The notes: generated by a model not told the origin, from the letters alone. A DNA stretch of 43,572 nt from Nostoc sp. LEGE 12450 (GCF_015206895.1 NZ_JADEXU010000061.1:1-43572); one strand, 5' to 3'. Shown: positions 25,089 to 33,425, counted from the first letter of the stretch. Made by a program: numbers and translations.

Positions 25089-25625
25089 CTATTTCCCTCT
25101 TGGTTGTCCCTCTGTGGTGGCAATCTCGCCTGCTTCCATCATCATTTTTAAGCGGCGTAAATCATCTCCGATTTGCTGTTCTGGGTCTTCGCCAAATAAT
25201 TTAGCGATGTCTGCGACGGGTTTCGCCAACGCAGCCCCAATCGCACCTCCAGGCGGGGTAAATTCTCGGATTGTTTTTACTTCAGTGCCACGATTCCCAG
25301 GTGCTGGCTTGAAGTGGACGCGACCAGAGGTTTCAATTGCTGCGCCTTCAACCGAAGTCCAGGCAATCAATTCGTTTTCTCGGTCTTCGGTAATGACTAC
25401 ATCCCACTCAACGCTTTCATTTAAGAATCCTTTACTAATCCAGTGCGTTCGCGTAGCGTGTCCGGAGGACTCTCGCTTCTCGTCGTATACCCTCACCTCT
25501 TTGAGATGCTTGATAAAGCGTGGCAAGTTATCAAAGTTACGCCAAAAGCGATAAAGTTCCTCTACTGGTTTGTTAATGGTTAAAGTCTTTTCAACTTTGA
25601 CCTGTTGGTTCATGACTGTACTCAT
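25089..25625 (-). CDS. SRPBCC (START-like) family protein
   Basis: About 178 residues from the ATG at 25625 (MSTVMNQQ), with AGAGG at good distance; an ATG at 25631 is also possible. VEKTLTINKPVEELYRFW, then NLPRFIKHLKEV and ENELIAWTSVEGAAI are typical of the cyclase/dehydrase SRPBCC group, which binds hydrophobic ligands. Such proteins often sit beside formaldehyde dehydrogenase-like genes, as here. Residues near DEKRESSGHATRTHW come from a small dispersed repeat inserted in frame (25445-25476). It heads the stress cassette. Confidence 0.85.
   Translation of the reverse strand: MSTVMNQQVKVEKTLTINKPVEELYRFWRNFDNLPRFIKHLKEVRVYDEKRESSGHATRTHWISKGFLNESVEWDVVITEDRENELIAWTSVEGAAIETSGRVHFKPAPGNRGTEVKTIREFTPPGGAIGAALAKPVADIAKLFGEDPEQQIGDDLRRLKMMMEAGEIATTEGQPRGK
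25445..25476. repeat. Small dispersed cyanobacterial repeat inside the SRPBCC gene
   Basis: GCGTTCGCGTAGCGTGTCCG followed by GAGGACTCTCGC resembles the small dispersed repeats scattered in Nostoc genomes. It keeps the frame and adds about 11 residues to a loop. Confidence 0.55.
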
Positions 25626-25889
25626 GACCATTACCTCTTGTGTTTGCTATAATGTTTTTTAATTAATTATCAAACTTGGGACAAATTGATTTGTCCTAAC
25701 TCTTTTACTGTCTAAATTTATAGTTAAAAAAATTACTTATACTCTGTCAATAGTCTTAGTTTTTCAATAAATTGATACTTAAAAAGTAGTAATTGGCAGT
25801 TACAATATTTGTATACAAAAACACTTAGTTAATTTACAAAACAGTTGCGTTTTCAGAAGCAGAAATGGTGTTAGCACAACGCTAGCGAG

Positions 25890-25910
25890 GCTTCTCCCAA
25901 GGGGAGAAGC
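25890..25910. repeat. Small palindromic repeat in the gene-free region 25632-26009
   Basis: GCTTCTCCC and GGGGAGAAGC pair around AA; flanks (GCTAGCGAG, GAGCGAACGAGCG) are also of small-dispersed-repeat type. The region is otherwise AT-rich and presumably holds the cassette promoter. Confidence 0.55.
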
Positions 25911-26009
25911 TAAGAGCGAACGAGCGTAACTGCTGTTAGCAACAGAAGTAAATAAGAATTAAACCCCACCACTCGCCGACTTAATACCTTCCGTCTCCTC
26001 ACCAATACA

Positions 26010-26681
26010 TCATTCATTCACAATCAAGTTATAGTCAATATAACCAAGCATCGCCCCTCTTTTGATAGCCTCATAACGGTTCTTGACGTGCCATTTACTG
26101 TACAAATCACTGGCATAGCATTTGACTGTACTAACTGAGAGAAACATTTCTTTGGCAATATCTTGAAAAACTAAACCCTGAGCTAGTAAACGCAGGACTT
26201 GTATTTGTCGCTCAGTGGGAGGTTCAAACAAGTTTTTGTCAGCAAAACTAGGGTCGATATATCTGTTTTAATAAAGGCTTTCTAACAGTTTTTTAGCCAG
26301 CTTCGGGTCAAGTAGACATTCATTAAAGTAAGCTCTCTTGATGGCTAGTTCAATCAATTCTATATCAGCACTTTTGAGCATATAAGAATCAGCCCCATGA
26401 CGGAAAGCCGAGTTAATAAAGTCTTCATGAGTCTGATTAGTAAAAATCACCACTTTACTATTAGTTTTGCTTTTAATTGAACGAGTAAGTTCTAAACCAC
26501 TCATATCGGGTAATAGTAAATCGACTAGCACAACATCAGGGTTCATCTGTTCAATTAACTGAAACCCTAGCTTTCCACTGGAGGCATCACCTGTAACTTC
26601 TATATCAGGAGATTGTGAAATAGCACCTTTGATGCCCAAGAGCGTGAATATTTCTGGTTCAATAATTACTATTTTCAGCAT
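26010..26681 (-). pseudogene. NarL/LuxR-type response regulator split by one in-frame stop
   Basis: 26681-26268 encodes a CheY-like receiver: IIEPEIFTLLGIKGAI, phospho-acceptor Asp in VVLVDLLLPDMSG, VVIFTNQT and a Lys in YMLKSAD. After one TAA (26270-26268) the same frame goes on as NRYIDPSFADKNLFEPPTER and then a LuxR helix-turn-helix (LRLLAQGLVFQDIAKEMFLS, STVKCYASDLYSKW) to 26010. A single codon thus separates what is normally one 220-residue protein. It may be a fresh pseudogene, two separate proteins (TTG start near 26231) or a sequencing error. No histidine kinase is nearby. Confidence 0.8.
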
Positions 26682-26735
26682 AATGTTGATAATCCTCTAA
26701 TAATAAATGGCTGTTTATTTGGTTATTTCTTATTG

Positions 26736-26897
26736 GTGTCTAGCGGACACGTTGAAGACACTTGGTGTCTGGGCGGTGTCTGGGGTAGTGTCTGCTGGTG
26801 TCTGTACAGTATAAGGGTTTTGAGCGTTGGTGTCTGTGGTGTCTGGTGTCCAGTGTCCGCGAAAAAAGGGCGTTTTTGGGAGCAGACACGCGGACAC
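26736..26897. repeat. Cluster of 13 GTGTC/GACAC repeats, iteron-like
   Basis: GTGTC lies at 26736, 26765, 26776, 26788, 26798, 26830, 26839, 26846 and 26853; its complement GACAC lies at 26746, 26757, 26885 and 26893. Several share TGGTGTCTG, and GCGGACAC/GTGTCCGC pairs occur at 26744, 26853 and 26891. The block fills the gap between the ATPase gene and the response regulator. Candidate roles are a replication iteron array, a centromere for the second actin-like system or a transfer origin. Confidence 0.75.
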
Positions 26898-26905
26898 CAA
26901 AGCGG

Positions 26906-28705
26906 CTAAATTTGATTGAGCTTGATAACACCCTCGGCTATCCAGTCCGCCAATCCTGCCCCCACAATTTCATACATCCAGCCCTTGATTTGCTCAACAG
27001 TGAATCTCTCACCGTTCACTTTAAAGTTGCCTTTGAACTCTCTTACATCAGCTTCTATTCGTTCAGTTCTGGTGAGATATTCATACAGCTTTTGCGCCAT
27101 TGTTGATAATTTTTTCGGTTCATCTTGGGTGTCACCTACTTTGTTACCAAGATTGAATTCCAGTTCATAAATGCGCTCTAAAGTGGCTTTATCGATGGGG
27201 GGATTGGGGTTAGATTCTGCTGGGATAGCGTCGCTAAAGTCAGATATTTTCGCTGTCATTTTGGGCAGATTGACATCAAGCCATTCGTTAGAACTATCGA
27301 GTTTTACCTTTGCAAAACCAGTTGATGAAGGCTGTAGTGTAACTGGATCTACTGATGCCAAACATTCAACTTGGAGCATCTTAGAAACAAGATTATGTAA
27401 TCCCTTAATGCCGAATAAACACGTCTGGGTGTTGTTATGAGCTACGACAGTAATGGGCATCTCTTGTTTACGGCTTTTGGTTAGTGCCAGCTTGCCGAAT
27501 TTGTCTAACAGTTCTGCATCTTTAATGAAGTCGCCGTATGTGGTGGCCTCCTCACAAATTAGTGCGGTTGCTTTACCTTCTGCCCAAAGTTTTTGTCGCC
27601 ATTGCTCCTCACTCATTGAGGAATCATTGAAAGTTTTTAACCTCGATTCCAGTTCTTTTAAGTAATTGCGGATCTGCTGCTCTATCTCATCCCAGGAGTG
27701 GTAACTTTCAACTCCTCGCCATTCACTACGGTTCGAGTCGGGGTCAAGGACAATCACACGGTAGCCGGCTTGTTTTTTGAGTTGGATTACATAACGGGCT
27801 AGCCAAGATTTACCGCCCCCTTGGTTGCCCCAAATTAAGCAGGTCTGCTTGACTAAATTCTGCACCCATGCGACAGGGTTGAGTATTGGTGCAATCACTT
27901 GGTTGTCTGCCCCAGTAACCTTATCGTTGGGGTCAATCGTCCCCTGTAAAGTCTGACTCCCTTGTAGATAAGGGGTTTTCATAAGGCGCAACTGCTTAAT
28001 ATACTCTGCCTTCTGTTGCTCGGTCATCCCAGCCGTTTGCGCCTCAAAAATGGCATCAGTTGCCTCCATTTGGGTAACTTCAATTTCCGTGTGGGCGTAA
28101 ATCTCCGCTTTTTGGATATCAACAGTGCGATCATTGGCGATTAGATCCAGGTCAGCTTGTAGTTGAACTTCTGCGATCGCAACGTCTCGGTAACTCTCTA
28201 ACAACTCGGAACGTGCGGCCATCTCTGCTTTAGCTGCATCCCGTTTTTGGGCGATGTCTTCAAAAACTGCTCTCTGCTTCTCTTCCGATTGGCAGTGCCG
28301 CAGCATCCACCCAGCTAGCGCAAACCCCAGGAATCCCCCAAACGCCCAAAACGGTTTATATGGGTTGGTCGCTTTCACCAGCCCGTTTACCCCCATCGCT
28401 GGGTTACGCACTATTTGGCGCGGCATTCCTTCTTGTTTCCATTGCTCCCAGTAATGGGGTGTCATGCGGAATGGTCTGTTATTCTGATCCTGACATACCA
28501 ATTTTTTCTGGGGAGTCCGAACGCAGAAATAAATGCGGTCGCTTGATTCCCCTTTCCACGCCATCGCCGCCGAGCTAATTCCCACAGTCAAACTAAGCCC
28601 AATGGCCACAGCTTTTTTATCCATCGGTAACTGTCCGAACCACTTCATTAAACCCGATTGTTGCGACTCGGATAAAGTTTTATGTTTCTCAGATAGATAG
28701 TTCAT
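26906..28705 (-). CDS. Membrane-anchored P-loop ATPase (FtsK/HerA/VirD4-like)
   Basis: A 599-residue protein. Two membrane helices (about 32-50 and 118-136) flank a domain that may lie outside the membrane, with cysteines at 61 and 71. A coiled coil (about 140-245) follows. The ATPase core has Walker A GNQGGGKS (293-300), Walker B ALICEE (381-386) and a sensor strand ITVVAHN (418-424). A winged-helix-like tail (about 530-590) may bind DNA. The layout recalls coupling proteins and FtsK-like pumps that move DNA through membranes, but it is shorter than FtsK. It is the last gene of the actin-like operon. Confidence 0.75.
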   Translation of the reverse strand: MNYLSEKHKTLSESQQSGLMKWFGQLPMDKKAVAIGLSLTVGISSAAMAWKGESSDRIYFCVRTPQKKLVCQDQNNRPFRMTPHYWEQWKQEGMPRQIVRNPAMGVNGLVKATNPYKPFWAFGGFLGFALAGWMLRHCQSEEKQRAVFEDIAQKRDAAKAEMAARSELLESYRDVAIAEVQLQADLDLIANDRTVDIQKAEIYAHTEIEVTQMEATDAIFEAQTAGMTEQQKAEYIKQLRLMKTPYLQGSQTLQGTIDPNDKVTGADNQVIAPILNPVAWVQNLVKQTCLIWGNQGGGKSWLARYVIQLKKQAGYRVIVLDPDSNRSEWRGVESYHSWDEIEQQIRNYLKELESRLKTFNDSSMSEEQWRQKLWAEGKATALICEEATTYGDFIKDAELLDKFGKLALTKSRKQEMPITVVAHNNTQTCLFGIKGLHNLVSKMLQVECLASVDPVTLQPSSTGFAKVKLDSSNEWLDVNLPKMTAKISDFSDAIPAESNPNPPIDKATLERIYELEFNLGNKVGDTQDEPKKLSTMAQKLYEYLTRTERIEADVREFKGNFKVNGERFTVEQIKGWMYEIVGAGLADWIAEGVIKLNQI

Positions 28706-29250
28706 TTACCTCTCCTACCACCAAATAGAAAAAGCATTAATATCGCTAGAAATATGCCCACTCCTGCACCATCCATCCAACTTGAAGATTCAGCAGTTTT
28801 TGGCTTATAAACCGACTCAATAGAAGTCTTAACTGTGCTAGTAGAAGTTCTCGCTTCATTCCATTCACTAATCGGGTCAGAGAGCGCACATAACAACGCT
28901 AATGATGCACTGCAACCAGTCATTAAATTAGTGACGAAATTATTGAACCCTTCACCTGTTGCAGTGGCAGTAAAATACAGGTGTGCAGTACCCACAGCTA
29001 GGAACATTCCAACTGGGTGAACTTGCAATAGGTGAAAGGTGAAAATAACTGCACTGTTTAGACAACTGCCAGCGACAATCTCACAAGCATTACCAGCACG
29101 TCTAAATGTTCTACCTCGGTTATTTTCTGGCAGTGGTGGGAACTGTTCAGGTTGTTTCTGTTGCTTAGTTGATTGTGGTGTTTGTGCCAGCCCTTCATAC
29201 AAAAAAGGGCTGACGCTATGAGGATCTTCATTTCGTTTCCTTACTAGCAT
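28702..29250 (-). CDS. Membrane protein of the actin-like operon
   Basis: A 182-residue protein overlapping the ATPase start by four bases (ATGA). A polar, proline- and glutamine-rich N-terminus (1-50) precedes three or four hydrophobic segments (about 58-78, 80-95, 105-125 and 160-177). The end FLFGGRRGK is basic and cytoplasmic. A membrane partner for the ATPase is likely from the tight coupling. The family is not recognised. Confidence 0.6.
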   Translation of the reverse strand: MLVRKRNEDPHSVSPFLYEGLAQTPQSTKQQKQPEQFPPLPENNRGRTFRRAGNACEIVAGSCLNSAVIFTFHLLQVHPVGMFLAVGTAHLYFTATATGEGFNNFVTNLMTGCSASLALLCALSDPISEWNEARTSTSTVKTSIESVYKPKTAESSSWMDGAGVGIFLAILMLFLFGGRRGK

Positions 29251-29271
29251 CAGCCTTACCTAATTAATTGA

Positions 29272-29988
29272 TTATCTGTCGCCTAATTTCTGCCACAAGT
29301 TACCCAACATTGCACCCCAACCGCGAACTGTTCCTGTTGCAGAAACACTAGAAGATGGTGCATGATTTTGTGATTGAATTGGTATTACTTCTTGGGGTGC
29401 AAGATTTGGTTCTAATGCCCGTGAGCCAAACCTCGCACGAGCTAAAAGTTGTTGGCGTTTTTCCCTCAGTCCCGTAGTAATTGCTTGCCTTTCAGCTTGC
29501 ACAGTTTGCTTATTTTCTATGCTGCTGATTTTATTTTCATGTCTCCACAATTCAGCTTGTAAATCGTGGTGTAATTGGGCTGCAACTTCGGTTAATGCGT
29601 GTTTACGCTTTTGGTCAATTCGCAACAAGTCGGCTCTATCTTGGGCATCTATTTTACTCAACTCTGAGTCAAATTCAGCGTTAAGTTTACGGATTTTACC
29701 AATTGCACCCGCTACATGAGAACCGTATTGTTTACGAAGTTCAGTCCAAGTTACTTGCCCTTTGGTCAACTTCTCCATCGCCTCAAAGACGACCTTGGCA
29801 TTGTCCAAGAATGGCTCTAATCTGTCAGATAATTCTTGGGCATTATTGGCGTAATCTGCAAATTGTTCGAGCTTATTTATATCCGAAAGATAGCTCAGAA
29901 TATCAGACTCAAACCCTCCCCATGCTTGTGCTTTTTCATCAATATGGGAACTATGACCAACTACCGGATTACGTATTGCAAAGTCCAT
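29272..29988 (-). CDS. Coiled-coil protein of the actin-like operon
   Basis: A 238-residue, highly charged helical protein. Residues about 85-185 (LRKQYGSHVAGAIGKIRKLN through ENKQTVQAERQAITTGLREK) are heptad-rich. A low-complexity linker follows (about 195-220), then a short amphipathic end (GWGAMLGNLWQKLGDR) that could touch the membrane or a partner. AGGAG lies eight bases before the ATG, and the gene begins 12 bases after its upstream neighbour. It may link filament and membrane; this is inference. Confidence 0.6.
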   Translation of the reverse strand: MDFAIRNPVVGHSSHIDEKAQAWGGFESDILSYLSDINKLEQFADYANNAQELSDRLEPFLDNAKVVFEAMEKLTKGQVTWTELRKQYGSHVAGAIGKIRKLNAEFDSELSKIDAQDRADLLRIDQKRKHALTEVAAQLHHDLQAELWRHENKISSIENKQTVQAERQAITTGLREKRQQLLARARFGSRALEPNLAPQEVIPIQSQNHAPSSSVSATGTVRGWGAMLGNLWQKLGDR

Positions 29989-30000
29989 TGCGTCATTCTC

Positions 30001-30444
30001 CTAATAAGGTATGTTGTCGTAGTCGATATCATTCGACTCTTGGGGCAATTCATCCCAGTAACCCATCTCTTCAAATCGGCTATAAATTCTCGTTGCCAGT
30101 TGCCTTATGGGGTCGTCAAAATCATCAGATATTAAATCAAATCTGTTGCAGCCAAACGCCAAGATATTTGCAATGTCCGCGTCAATCCCATTACCCAAGA
30201 ATTGACCAAATGCAGCAGAGTATGGATGGTCATCGATGGTTGAATGAGTTGCTAAGAATTCGGTTCCTGTGAAAGGTGGGTAATCTTCACTCTCGGAGAT
30301 TGGTGTGGAGAGTGCCTGAATATCTGCCGAAATCATTGCTGCCCATTCTTCAGGATTTTCTGCTTTGAACTGCTCTAATCTCAGGGCGGAGTCAGTCAGA
30401 GGTGATTTGCCCCAATCGTTGGGATTTCTGTAGTCAAGTGCCAT
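30001..30444 (-). CDS. Acidic hypothetical protein of the actin-like operon
   Basis: I choose the ATG at 30444 (MALDYRNPNDWGKSPL), which has AAGGA ten bases upstream; the open frame reaches 30531 but lacks a site there. The 147-residue product is strongly acidic (SEDYPPFTG, DADIAN, SDDFDDPIRQLATRIYSRFEEMGYWDE). No family is recognised. Spacing to the next gene is 12 bases. Confidence 0.55.
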   Translation of the reverse strand: MALDYRNPNDWGKSPLTDSALRLEQFKAENPEEWAAMISADIQALSTPISESEDYPPFTGTEFLATHSTIDDHPYSAAFGQFLGNGIDADIANILAFGCNRFDLISDDFDDPIRQLATRIYSRFEEMGYWDELPQESNDIDYDNIPY

Positions 30445-30530
30445 GCTGCTAAGATCCTTTATGTGTCTGATGTACTTGATGCACAGATGGGCGATCGCCA
30501 AGCTTGCCGGCAGGTACGATCGCTTCATCA

Positions 30531-30725
30531 TCAGTTCTCACAAAACTCAACAAGTTCAAAAACCTCCCTTTGCACTTGGGTTTGGCTTAGTTCAAAGCGT
30601 CTAGCTTTCGAGTCATTGAAAATGAAAGGGGTATTGACTCGACAATTAGAGCGATGGCTGTAGCGGAGTTGTTGACCACGGAATTGGTACAGGTGGTTAC
30701 GTTGTAAGGCTGTCGTTGAAAGCAT
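30531..30725 (-). CDS. Small conserved hypothetical protein (YQFRG motif)
   Basis: 64 residues from the ATG at 30725 (GAGG site eight bases before it). The core HLYQFRGQQLRYSHRS, then NTPFIFNDSKARRFELSQTQV, resembles small cyanobacterial proteins with a beta-hairpin fold of unknown role. Its 5' end overlaps the previous gene by 29 bases. Confidence 0.5.
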   Translation of the reverse strand: MLSTTALQRNHLYQFRGQQLRYSHRSNCRVNTPFIFNDSKARRFELSQTQVQREVFELVEFCEN

Positions 30726-30972
30726 AAGTTTGTCCCTCAACTTGCGAATAAAACTCGATATTTAGAATCGCTTCGTGAATCTCCATCAAGGCTTGAACGG
30801 CATCGCCCAGACGCAGGTCATTCGATGTACTGAACCGCTCGGAGGCTTCGATTTGTTTGTAATTTGGGGATGCTTGCACAAACCTAAGAGTTTGTTCGCA
30901 ACCCAGGATGATGGTCATTATTTCGGTTGTTGTTAGGCTTGGTTGTGTCTTTTGGGTGTCTTGGTCGCTCAT
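30697..30972 (-). CDS. Hypothetical protein of the actin-like operon
   Basis: A 91-residue protein from the ATG at 30972 (AAGGAAAG site; ATGA overlap with the gene before). A longer frame to 31287 exists but collides with two real genes. Helical sequence (TTTEIMTIILGCEQTLRFVQ, RLGDAVQALMEIHEAILNIEF) suggests a small helical bundle. No family is recognised. Confidence 0.6.
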   Translation of the reverse strand: MSDQDTQKTQPSLTTTEIMTIILGCEQTLRFVQASPNYKQIEASERFSTSNDLRLGDAVQALMEIHEAILNIEFYSQVEGQTYAFNDSLTT

Positions 30973-31193
30973 GACTTCTTTCCTTTTCTTTGAGCTTTTA
31001 TCGGTGCGGTTGGCGCTTCTGGCTGACTCGGCATTTGAAGTGCATAGCTGATTGCCCCTGCACCTCCCACAACTGCGGCGATAGTGAACATATTGTTTCT
31101 GCCAAGCTGCTGGACTCCGAAGTAGCCAAGGGCTAACGCTGCTGCTGTTGCACCAATGCCTAAAACCGTGTTTCTGAATCTGGTTCTGTTCAT
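30969..31193 (-). CDS. Small two-helix membrane protein
   Basis: A 74-residue protein with two hydrophobic helices (about 8-28 and 35-53) and a basic, proline-rich tail (APIKAQRKGKKS). It overlaps both neighbours by four bases, so it is tightly coupled within the operon. It could be a membrane anchor or a pilin/holin-like subunit; the sequence does not decide. Confidence 0.65.
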   Translation of the reverse strand: MNRTRFRNTVLGIGATAAALALGYFGVQQLGRNNMFTIAAVVGGAGAISYALQMPSQPEAPTAPIKAQRKGKKS

Positions 31194-31423
31194 GCTGCCC
31201 CTTTGAAATTAGTGACCATTGCGCTAAGTGCCGATTTATTGGGCTGTGTAGATGTTGCTGTTTCGGGTTTTGGCGTTGTTTGAACATTGCCGTGTTGAAA
31301 AATCAGCTTCTCTACACCTGCCGATAATGCTTGTGTCGGTGCATCTTGGGGTAAATCAAAAATCTTGCACAATTCAATTACTGCTAGATAGGAAATGGTT
31401 ATACGCCGAGATTCGTAATTCAT
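31190..31423 (-). CDS. Small adaptor-like protein following the second actin-like gene
   Basis: A 77-residue protein starting three bases after the actin-like gene, with GGAG eight bases before its ATG. Residues 1-45 (RRITISYLAVIELCKIFDLP...ALSAGVEKLIF) could be a short DNA-binding helix pair; the remainder is a Thr/Pro/Gln tail. By position it is the ParR-like partner of the actin-like protein. Function is inferred from context only. Confidence 0.55.
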   Translation of the reverse strand: MNYESRRITISYLAVIELCKIFDLPQDAPTQALSAGVEKLIFQHGNVQTTPKPETATSTQPNKSALSAMVTNFKGAA

Positions 31424-31426
31424 TGA

Positions 31427-32542
31427 TTAGGCTCCAATTGATATTTGAGTTAATAGCTTCAACCCCAAAGCATTGATGAATTGGGGATTATTCAAGACCA
31501 CAAAGCCTAAATCGGCTAGGTTTTGATCCACCACGGGCAAGGAAACACCCCCACCCCAAGCGACAAGGTATTTAGCGCGGTCTAGATAATTGCCAGCAGT
31601 CACAAAGTTGGCGAATTTCTCAATCCTGTTACTCCACCATTCATCTAGGCACTGGCTGTACTCTGTTTCAAACTTCTTGCCCGTGAGGTGGTTGCCGCCG
31701 TATGTGAAAGTCCCTTCTACAATTCCCTGGTTCACCAAACTGGGTGAGTGCTTCACATCCTTGGATAGCAGGCTTACTCGGTCGTTTCGCTTGTCGAGAG
31801 CTTCTGCAATCATGGTATGCAGTTCACCGGCTCCACCTTCAATCAAGTGACGGTCAATCACTGCACCACTGCCGTTAAACACGGTAATCAACCAAGTTGA
31901 TGAACCGATATCGAGTGCGATCGCTAATTCTGAGGGGTCTAGTACCAGGGATGCTTCACCGAATAAGCAATGGGCAATGCTTCCAAATCCTTCGGGATAA
32001 ATCCCTGTGACTACGATTTCAACTGTCTTGGTGACAATGGAACGAGTTACAGGGTGCAGATGCTCAAAGGTGTGAGTCCCTTCAACCCTGCATTTAATCT
32101 CAGTTGCCCAGCGTTCGGGGTTGTGGTTGCTCAAACTAATCGAAAGCTTGAACCCATCGGGAATATTCAGAACTGCTAAGTCTGCAAGGATGCTTTCTAA
32201 TGCCAGTTCTGCTTTTTTGGCTTTGTCCTCGTGCAGCAAGGTATGGTCACTTTGAGCTAGAGCCGCACTGCCCCAGAAAAATTGAATATCTTTTAAGTCA
32301 AGCCGCGTTCCTTGTACATAACGCACCCATGCCCCATCTTTTGAGATGGTTTCGTGGTGCATGATGTTGCGGTTGCGAACTAGTGAGTATGCGGCAGGCA
32401 TCATGATCGAAAAATCACCGATGATTGCCTTGCCATACCCTGCACCTGAGTCTTTTCCGGCGATCAGGTCAGTTAGCCCTGATTTGGCTAACAAGTCTGC
32501 CTGAACTAGCCAATTTTTGGCATTGGAATATATAGCTGTCAT
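31427..32542 (-). CDS. Second ParM-like actin-family protein
   Basis: A 371-residue actin-fold ATPase, only distantly like the ParM at the window ends. Phosphate-1 region is AGKDSGAGYGKAIIG, phosphate-2 is IALDIGSSTWLITVFNG (about 208-224) and the adenosine region is YLVAWGGGVSLP. It is the first gene of a minus-strand run of nine genes ending with the ATPase at 26906. It may form filaments that position the plasmid or drive the membrane machine. The gene-free region before it (32543-32847) is shared with a divergent regulator gene. Confidence 0.75.
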   Translation of the reverse strand: MTAIYSNAKNWLVQADLLAKSGLTDLIAGKDSGAGYGKAIIGDFSIMMPAAYSLVRNRNIMHHETISKDGAWVRYVQGTRLDLKDIQFFWGSAALAQSDHTLLHEDKAKKAELALESILADLAVLNIPDGFKLSISLSNHNPERWATEIKCRVEGTHTFEHLHPVTRSIVTKTVEIVVTGIYPEGFGSIAHCLFGEASLVLDPSELAIALDIGSSTWLITVFNGSGAVIDRHLIEGGAGELHTMIAEALDKRNDRVSLLSKDVKHSPSLVNQGIVEGTFTYGGNHLTGKKFETEYSQCLDEWWSNRIEKFANFVTAGNYLDRAKYLVAWGGGVSLPVVDQNLADLGFVVLNNPQFINALGLKLLTQISIGA

Positions 32543-32745
32543 GGTTCAGATGATTGTTAAAGTCTTGTTTTTTCTGGCTTTGGAGAATTTAGAGGCTTAA
32601 TCGCCTTAAATCCACACATCCAGTTAGGGGTTAGCCATAGCATCACTTTCTGGCTTCTATTGCCTTTGTTTTGTGTCGTTTTTTGGCTGACAAAACTATT
32701 ATAGCATCTATTTCGATGCACTATGATGGTATTTACCTGCATATA

Positions 32746-32794
32746 AAGTTTAAAATAGATGTAGTTAACAGCAATACCGCAGCAGTTTAAACTT
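32746..32794. promoter_or_regulatory. Inverted repeat in the divergent promoter region
   Basis: AAGTTTAAA (32746-32754) and TTTAAACTT (32786-32794) form a perfect 9-bp inverted pair between the actin-like operon and the ribbon-helix-helix gene. It is a candidate operator for that regulator. Nothing else is seen in 32543-32847. Confidence 0.45.
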
Positions 32795-32847
32795 AAATAG
32801 GAATCACAGCGTATGATTTAGGAGGCAATTTGAAGCGAAAATGATGC

Positions 32848-33018
32848 ATGAGCAAGCGTTTTAGTGTAACGCTACCTGATACTGTATTTGATCAGCTTGA
32901 AGCACTAGCTGAGAACCAAGGGCGAACTACTGCCAATCTAGCGGCATACCTGATAGAAGTAGGAGTACGCAATATCAAGGTAGAACCGTTGCCAACTGAA
33001 AGAGAGAAGAACAAATGA
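32848..33018 (+). CDS. Ribbon-helix-helix (CopG-like) regulator
   Basis: A 56-residue protein. MSKRFSVTLPDTVFDQLEAL is the classical beta strand plus first helix of a CopG/Arc fold, and GRTTANLAAYLIEVGVRN is the second helix. Such proteins repress their own operon or plasmid replication genes. AGGAGG lies rather far (22 bases) upstream. It sits between the divergent actin-like operon and the replication gene, so it could control copy number or the operon. Confidence 0.75.
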   Translation: MSKRFSVTLPDTVFDQLEALAENQGRTTANLAAYLIEVGVRNIKVEPLPTEREKNK

Positions 33019-33361
33019 CCGACTCAGCACAAGTGCAGTGCAAAGCCTCATTTCTTGAATAATCATCAACTCTTGTTGAGTAATTTCAAGTAAAAAATCC
33101 CAGTCTTGTTAGATATAAGACAGCCAAAAGTTCTGTACAATCAGCAAGTACTCAAATGAAGCGTAAAACGGAGGTGAATATACAAAAGACACAAAAATTA
33201 AAAGGACAAAGAGCCACTCAGTAGTGAACGCTTTGCCCGACAGAGAAAATTAAATATTTCAAATATTGGGAAGCGGGGTTTATCTCTAGAGAACCAAAAA
33301 AGTGGATTGTAGTTGGAAGCTCGAACCACAGATTGGCGAAAGAGATTAGTCCGCGCTGCTT

Positions 33362-33378
33362 ACTCATATTATATGAGT
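33362..33378. promoter_or_regulatory. 17-bp palindrome in the rep leader
   Basis: ACTCATATTATATGAGT is a perfect 7-3-7 inverted repeat, 170 bases before the replication gene. Confidence 0.45.
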
Positions 33379-33425
33379 TACTGTGGAAATTTCTATATTT
33401 TCACTGCGAAATTTTGCATATAAAT

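Noticed and set aside
30973..31287. N-terminal extension of the gene at 30697
   Set aside because: It overlaps two well-supported genes in other frames; the ATG at 30972 has a ribosome site and ATGA coupling.
32557..32742. 61-codon minus-strand frame before the second actin-like gene
   Set aside because: No ribosome site or family; it lies in the shared regulatory region.
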